A stretch of 64,000 nt of DNA. Origin: Paenibacillus campinasensis (GTDB lineage Bacteria; Bacillota; Bacilli; Paenibacillales; Paenibacillaceae). The DNA lies in NCBI RefSeq assembly GCF_002272015.1, contig NZ_NPBY01000057.1, positions 31,600-95,599 on the forward strand. Reading direction: 5' to 3'. The position numbers were made by a program, and so were the translations under genes. Shown here one piece after another: positions 59,869 through 64,000 of the stretch. Below the pieces are notes generated by a model. That model searched no databases. It was not told the DNA's origin and worked only from the letters and a program-made list of their open reading frames with translations. Each line of letters opens with the position of its first letter. Position 1 is the stretch's first letter.

Positions 59869-60663
59869 ATGGAAAAAGTACAGTGCAACGGAAGCACGAT
59901 ATGTTATGTAGATCAAGGCCAAGGCCAGCCGCTGATTCTTTTGCATGGCTTCTGCGGCAGCTCCGCTTACTGGGAGCAGGTTCTCCCGCATCTGGCCGGC
60001 TTCAGAGTCATCGTGCCGGATCTGCGGGGACATGGGCGCTCGGATGCACCTGTCGGCCCTTATACGATTGAGCAAATGGCAGATGATGTTCTGCATTTGA
60101 TGGATGAGCTTGGCATCCCTTCCGCGGTACTGCTGGGCCATTCGCTTGGCGGGTACATTGCGCTGTCTTTTGCCCAGCGCTATGCTGCGCGTCTGAAGGG
60201 CTTCGGTCTTATCCACTCCACGGCTTATCCGGACTCGGAGGAAGCGAAGGAGAAAAGATTGAAGGCTGTCAGCACCATTCAGAATGATGGCATTACAGCG
60301 TTTGTCGACGGGCTCGTGCCCGGACTGTTTGCTGAAGGTGCCGAGAAGACGATGCCGGAATGCATTCAGCGCGCCAAGGAGATCGGATACCTTACGCCAC
60401 CGCAAGGAGCGGCTGGGGCGGCGATGGCGATGCGAGAGCGCCCGGATCGCCGGGCCGTACTGAATGCTTCAGTGCTTCCGATTCTGCTGGTAGCTGGCGA
60501 GAAGGACGGACTGGTTCCGGTCGAGCGCACCTTCACCGCAGATCATGAACCCGTGACACAAGTGGTCATCGAGGGTGCGGGACATATGAGCATGATGGAG
60601 GCGCCGGAGAAGCTGGCGACCGCGATTCGGTCGTTTATGGACAAGGTTGTCGCAGCTACATAA
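59869..60663 (+). CDS. Alpha/beta hydrolase
   Basis: A 264-residue alpha/beta-fold hydrolase. The oxyanion-hole HGFCGSSAYW, nucleophile Ser92 in LLGHSLGGYIAL, the acid Asp in VAGEKDGLVP and His239 in EGAGHMSMMEAP form a complete catalytic triad. Closest in feel to carboxylesterase/BioH-like or haloperoxidase-like members; substrate unknown. The ATG follows GAAAGAAGGTAACGTT. Confidence 0.92.
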   Translation: MEKVQCNGSTICYVDQGQGQPLILLHGFCGSSAYWEQVLPHLAGFRVIVPDLRGHGRSDAPVGPYTIEQMADDVLHLMDELGIPSAVLLGHSLGGYIALSFAQRYAARLKGFGLIHSTAYPDSEEAKEKRLKAVSTIQNDGITAFVDGLVPGLFAEGAEKTMPECIQRAKEIGYLTPPQGAAGAAMAMRERPDRRAVLNASVLPILLVAGEKDGLVPVERTFTADHEPVTQVVIEGAGHMSMMEAPEKLATAIRSFMDKVVAAT

Positions 60664-60704
60664 GCGGCGACCTGGGTGCAATAACACAAGAGCTTAAATG
60701 AAGA

Positions 60705-60860
60705 TAGTTCGTTGCAGATGGAAAAAGAGATAGCTTGTTGCAGGAGAAGGAAGCTTGTTGCAGGAGAAGGAAGCTTGTTGCAGCTTAAGGAAGCTTATTG
60801 TAGCTTAAGGTAGCTTGTTGCAGCTGAAGGTAGCTTGTTGTAGAAGAACATAGCTCGTGT
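60705..60860. repeat. 20-bp tandem repeat array
   Basis: Seven copies of a unit (A/T)AGCTTGTTGCAG(G/C)(A/T)(G/T)AAGG start exactly 20 bases apart at 60731, 60751, 60771, 60791, 60811, 60831 and 60851, with a diverged copy at 60705. Two adjacent units are identical; others differ at one to three positions. The unit length is not a multiple of three and all frames are interrupted, so it is non-coding. Confidence 0.93.
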
Positions 60861-61070
60861 TATTTATTAGATCAGTCAGAAGGCTCTGGCTGATCTTTTC
60901 TGTGTGTGGGTGGAAATCGCTGGATGGAAGCTAACAGCGCCCCCGGAAGAACGCCGGGGTGTGCTGCCTGGGGCTCGCTTCCGCAGAACCGGGCGACTGG
61001 AATTATGGTGTTGAATCGCCTACAATCTAAACATAGAAAAAGCATGCTAGGTGAGGAAGGGGACAAGAGG

Positions 61071-61730
61071 ATGTATCGCAGGGATTATCTTGTTCGTCTC
61101 GTTGAGGACATGACCAAGCTGATTGCACATGTATTCAGGCTCAAGCAGGAACGCAAGCATACCGAGGCTCTGCAGAAGGTGGAGGATCTGCTCCGGCGGC
61201 AATTTCGTCTCAATTCCAAGCTGCTTGGTTCGCTGTCGGCTTCCGATATTGAAAAGCTCTTCCATAATCAAGGCTTTCTGGATGCAGACAGTCTGCAAAG
61301 TGCAGCAAGGATGCTGGAGGAAGAGGCGGATATTCTGATGGACATGGGCCGTGAAGAAGAGGCTGTGCTTCATCTTACCAAGGTGCTGGAGCTGTATTTG
61401 ACCGCGATTCTGCACGGTGCTGACCGCAAGCTGCTTGGACTGCCGCAACGAATTGCGGATGTAAGGGACAAGCTGCGTGCTTATGCCATGCCGGTATCTG
61501 TGGAACGGCTGTATTTTACATATACGGAGCAAGAGGGGGACTTCGCCGAGGCGGAAAATACACTGTACCGCCTTCTTGACCAGAACGGGATGGCCCCTGA
61601 TGAAGCGCGTCAGTTTTACCAGCGGCTGCTTCAATTGGAGCCTGAAGAACTGGAGCGGGGTGGCTTGCCCCTTGATGAAGTATATGAAGGGATGGCAGAG
61701 TTGGATCGGCAGTATGCGGACAGCATATAG
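61071..61730 (+). CDS. DUF6483-like helical protein
   Basis: A 219-residue all-helical cytoplasmic protein: MYRRDYLVRLVEDMTKLIAH, LKQERKHTEALQKVEDLLRR and a TPR-like continuation (MDMGREEEAVLHLTKVLELY, ERLYFTYTEQEGDFAEAENTLYRLL seen as EGDFAEAENTLYRLL). It resembles DUF6483 proteins, common in Paenibacillus and related genera, by its opening residues. ATG 61071 follows GTGAGGAAGGGGACAAGAGG, better than the extended upstream frame. It lies between two unrelated tandem-repeat arrays. Function unknown. Confidence 0.78.
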   Translation: MYRRDYLVRLVEDMTKLIAHVFRLKQERKHTEALQKVEDLLRRQFRLNSKLLGSLSASDIEKLFHNQGFLDADSLQSAARMLEEEADILMDMGREEEAVLHLTKVLELYLTAILHGADRKLLGLPQRIADVRDKLRAYAMPVSVERLYFTYTEQEGDFAEAENTLYRLLDQNGMAPDEARQFYQRLLQLEPEELERGGLPLDEVYEGMAELDRQYADSI

Positions 61731-61750
61731 TGTGTAGCGCACAGAGTATA

Positions 61751-61900
61751 CAGTATAGAATATCGCCCGCCTGTAGGATATCGTCTGCAGAACATCGCTG
61801 TAGAATATCGTCTATGGGATATTGTCTACGGGATATAGTCTATAGGATATCGTCTACGGGATAGCACTATTGTCTATAGGTTTGTAGAATGGTCTACACT
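61751..61900. repeat. 14-bp degenerate tandem repeat array
   Basis: Copies of TCTAYGGGATATCG recur with 14-base spacing (TCG/TTG positions 61781, 61795, 61808, 61822, 61836, 61850), then with larger steps near 61870 and 61890. Non-coding; ends just before the methyltransferase gene. Confidence 0.82.
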
Positions 61901-61949
61901 GGCACGTGTCCCGATGCACTTGGTTTTACTATCAATTGAAGAAAGCGAG

Positions 61950-63140
61950 ATGTACCTCTTGGGATCACTGAGAAAACTTATCCATCACATCATGAATGAC
62001 AACGCGTTGATTACGGCAACATTAAGTCAGCTTCGCAAGCGCGAAGGAATTGATTATACCAAGGTGACCGTCAAGCCGGTCGAGCTGAAAAACAAGCTTC
62101 ATTACCAATTTGCCTACTACTCGGCGAACAAAGTGACACATCAGAACGTGGCCAGTGAAGAGGCGGAAAGCCTTCTGATCGACATGTTCGAGAACATATT
62201 CCGTCAGGCGGTCATTTTTACTCCCGATGCGGACTACCAGGTGCTGATCTCGAAAAAATACAAAGTCTCCATCTTGACCAAATCACCAACCAAATCGAAG
62301 CCGGATTTGGCGCATAACCGCAAGAAAACTTATATTTTGGAGGAAGGCATGCCGGTTCCATTCCTGGTCGAGCTCGGCATTATGAACGAGGACGGCAAGG
62401 TGTTTGCCCGCCGGTACGACAAATTCAAGCAAATCAATCGCTTTCTGGAGATGGTTGAGGATGTGCTTCCTCATCTGCCTGAGGATCGTCCGCTCACGAT
62501 TGTCGATTTCGGCTGCGGCAAATCGTACCTGACCTTTGCCCTCTATCATTATTTGGCGATTCAGTCTCGCCGGACGCTGAATGTTGTCGGATTGGATCTC
62601 AAGGCGGATGTAATCGAACACTGCAGTCTGCTGGCGAAAAAGCTGAACTATGACAATTTGCAGTTTCTTGTCGGCGATATTGCGGAATATGATGAACTGG
62701 AGCAGGTCGACATGGTCGTCACGCTGCATGCTTGTGATACGGCAACGGATGCCGCACTCGAAAAGGCGGTGCGCTGGGGCGCCTCCGTCATTCTGTCGGT
62801 TCCGTGCTGCCAGCATGAACTGTTCCAGCAGGTGAACAGTCCCGTGATGGAGCCGCTGTTGTCCCACGGCATACTCAAGGAGCGTTTCTCGGCACTGGCA
62901 ACCGACGCCATCCGCGCCAAGCTGCTGGATCTGATGGGCTACAAGACGCAGCTGCTGGAATTTATCGACATGGAGCATACGCCGAAAAACATTTTGATCC
63001 GTGCCGTAACCGGCTCCGCCGGCGAGCGGGAGAAGCTGTGGCAGGAATATGTCGCGTTCCGGAATTTCCTCGGAGCGAAGCCCTACCTTGAACGGGCCTG
63101 CCAGGACCTGCTGCCAGCAGAAGCGCCGGATTCCAAATAG
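61950..63140 (+). CDS. SAM-dependent methyltransferase (Methyltransf_32/GSTCD-like)
   Basis: A 396-residue methyltransferase. The SAM-binding motif is VDFGCGKSYLTFALYHYL (about residue 190), with LDLKADV and the downstream TLHACDTATDAALEKAV and SVPCCQHEL; this HACDTATD plus PCCQHE pattern is typical of the Methyltransf_32 family. The N-terminal third is helical and unassigned. Start at 61950 after GAAGAAAGCGAG is preferred; an ATG at 61914 would add 12 residues but has no ribosome site and abuts the repeat array. Substrate unknown (RNA or protein). Confidence 0.86.
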   Translation: MYLLGSLRKLIHHIMNDNALITATLSQLRKREGIDYTKVTVKPVELKNKLHYQFAYYSANKVTHQNVASEEAESLLIDMFENIFRQAVIFTPDADYQVLISKKYKVSILTKSPTKSKPDLAHNRKKTYILEEGMPVPFLVELGIMNEDGKVFARRYDKFKQINRFLEMVEDVLPHLPEDRPLTIVDFGCGKSYLTFALYHYLAIQSRRTLNVVGLDLKADVIEHCSLLAKKLNYDNLQFLVGDIAEYDELEQVDMVVTLHACDTATDAALEKAVRWGASVILSVPCCQHELFQQVNSPVMEPLLSHGILKERFSALATDAIRAKLLDLMGYKTQLLEFIDMEHTPKNILIRAVTGSAGEREKLWQEYVAFRNFLGAKPYLERACQDLLPAEAPDSK

Positions 63141-63410
63141 CGCTTTTGCCGCAACAAGAAGGCGAATGAGTCAGATAAATAAATGATGGACCGGGAGGCG
63201 TAAAGCTTGCCGGTTTTTCCCCGTCTACAGCGGCGGATTCGCACATGTTTGCCGTGAGCCTTGCATCATTATCCCGTTAGCTCAGGAAAGGGAATTGGGT
63301 TTTAAACAATGTGGGATTTGAACGATATGTGATCTAGTTTTGAGCTGTTTTGTATCCATATTTGGACTACTGAGCAACCCTTGCCATACTGACACCTCTT
63401 TATTACTCAG

Positions 63411-63650
63411 AATCACTACTTTGAAGTACTTTAAACCACTATAAACCATTAAAAATTACTATAAATAACTGTAAATGTATATAAATCACTACAAATCACT
63501 CTAAATCAACTTGAATTAATCTAAATCACCCTAAATTAATCAGTATAACTCTGAGTTACTTGGTATTAGTCTAAATTAATCGGTATTAGTCTAAATTACT
63601 CAGTATTACTCTAAATTAATCTGAATTACTTAACCCACCATAAACCGCCT
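63411..63650. repeat. A+T-rich decamer tandem repeat
   Basis: About 22 consecutive ten-base units, loosely CTAAATTACT or CTAAATTAAT, keep phase without insertion. Within 63561-63610 the twenty-base double unit GGTATTAGTCTAAATTAATC recurs almost perfectly. Confidence 0.85.
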
Positions 63651-63821
63651 TTTCATAACCTCGGCCTACTCCGACTCTTGAAATTTCCTTTTGAACGGTC
63701 TTTGAACTCTCCTTGCATGATCTGTGAAGATCTTTGAACCGTGGTTGAAAGGTAATTTAATTAAATCGTATTTGAATCGTATCTGAACCGTGGGCTGGAC
63801 CGGGAATTGAAGCGCCGATGG

Positions 63822-63999
63822 GACGACGATGAACTTCGTCAAACCACCGACCGTGCAGCCCTACGCGTCACGGAGCTCTTTTCCTGCTCCAACGCACCAC
63901 CACCCTGAACGAAAGGGATAATGATGCAAGAAATGAGCCGACAATGCACCTCGTCAAACCGCCAATCATGGGGCCCTACCCGTCATGGAGCTCTTTTCC
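63822..63999. repeat. 63-bp imperfect direct repeat, reaching the window edge
   Basis: Copies at 63822-63884 and 63937-63999 align without gaps at 51 of 63 positions; both end in the identical GGAGCTCTTTTCC. Starts are 115 bases apart, so a third copy may lie beyond the window. Confidence 0.85.
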
Positions 64000-64000
64000 G

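Larger units (their letters stand above)
63141..64000. other. 860-base stretch without a gene, largely repetitive
   Basis: No frame with a ribosome site and protein-like sequence was found. The stretch holds an about 10-bp periodic A+T-rich repeat (63411-63650), a zone of TTGAAC-like words at 10-11 base spacing (63690-63811) and a 63-base direct repeat (63822 and 63937). Confidence 0.7.

Noticed and set aside
60705..61900. CRISPR array
   Set aside because: The 20-bp and 14-bp units are directly adjacent with no unique spacers, and no cas genes are present.

Overview
The window looks like a chromosomal segment of a Paenibacillus-type, endospore-forming Firmicute. Support: strong AGGAGG-type ribosome sites, moderately GC-rich coding sequence with many rho-independent terminators, a spore-protease gene (yyaC), an rsbV-rsbW-sigB stress operon, an S-layer-homology protein, a DUF1128 gene and a XylR/cre-controlled xylose operon. 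No rRNA, tRNA, CRISPR array, IS element or prophage was recognised. All identifications come from reading motifs; no database was searched.

Layout. 0-3.5 kb: end of a TSUP permease, an aldo/keto reductase and a full-length ABC exporter. 3.9-9.4 kb: a tight five-gene cassette (ABC ATPase, permease fused to an M1-peptidase-like ectodomain without a zinc motif, ECF sigma factor, six-helix membrane protein, second ABC ATPase). 9.5-13.2 kb: an A+T-richer island with an ABC ATPase and three membrane proteins on the minus strand, divergent from a small secreted protein; gene order recalls the B. subtilis yybNMLKJ locus. 13.5-20.9 kb: SDR dehydrogenase, metY, a degenerate PPDK-like protein, a P1B-4 metal ATPase behind a Fur box (pfeT-like), trxB. 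21.0-25.9 kb: small membrane protein, xylR, xylA, xylB with a XylR operator and a cre site. 26-29.7 kb: SLH-anchored YcdB-like protein and a secreted transglutaminase-like protein. 29.8-31.7 kb: a lysine permease behind a lysine riboswitch. 32-36 kb: CvfC-like HEAT protein and cydA-cydB followed by a 33-residue cydS-like gene. 36-44 kb: NAPE-PLD-like MBL hydrolase, ABC-F protein, CDF cation transporter, small secreted proteins, a marR-MFS drug-efflux pair.

The most coherent system lies at 44-58 kb. A response-regulator/PP2C phosphatase, a 1225-residue hybrid kinase, a CheR-type methyltransferase and a second hybrid kinase run straight into rsbV, rsbW and sigB. This matches the RsbY/RsbK/RsbM input to sigma-B known from the Bacillus cereus group, with an extra kinase. 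Sigma-B-like promoters of the form GTTTCA-N14-GG(G/T)T(A/T)A precede rsbV and a yflT-type stress gene, and a weaker one precedes a GlsB-type gene. Several small stress-type membrane proteins (DUF948, YflT, YtxH, GlsB, DUF5665) flank the regulators.

The last 3.5 kb holds a DUF6483-like gene, a methyltransferase gene and four different non-coding repeat arrays (20-bp, 14-bp and about 10-bp units, and a 63-bp direct repeat that reaches the window edge).
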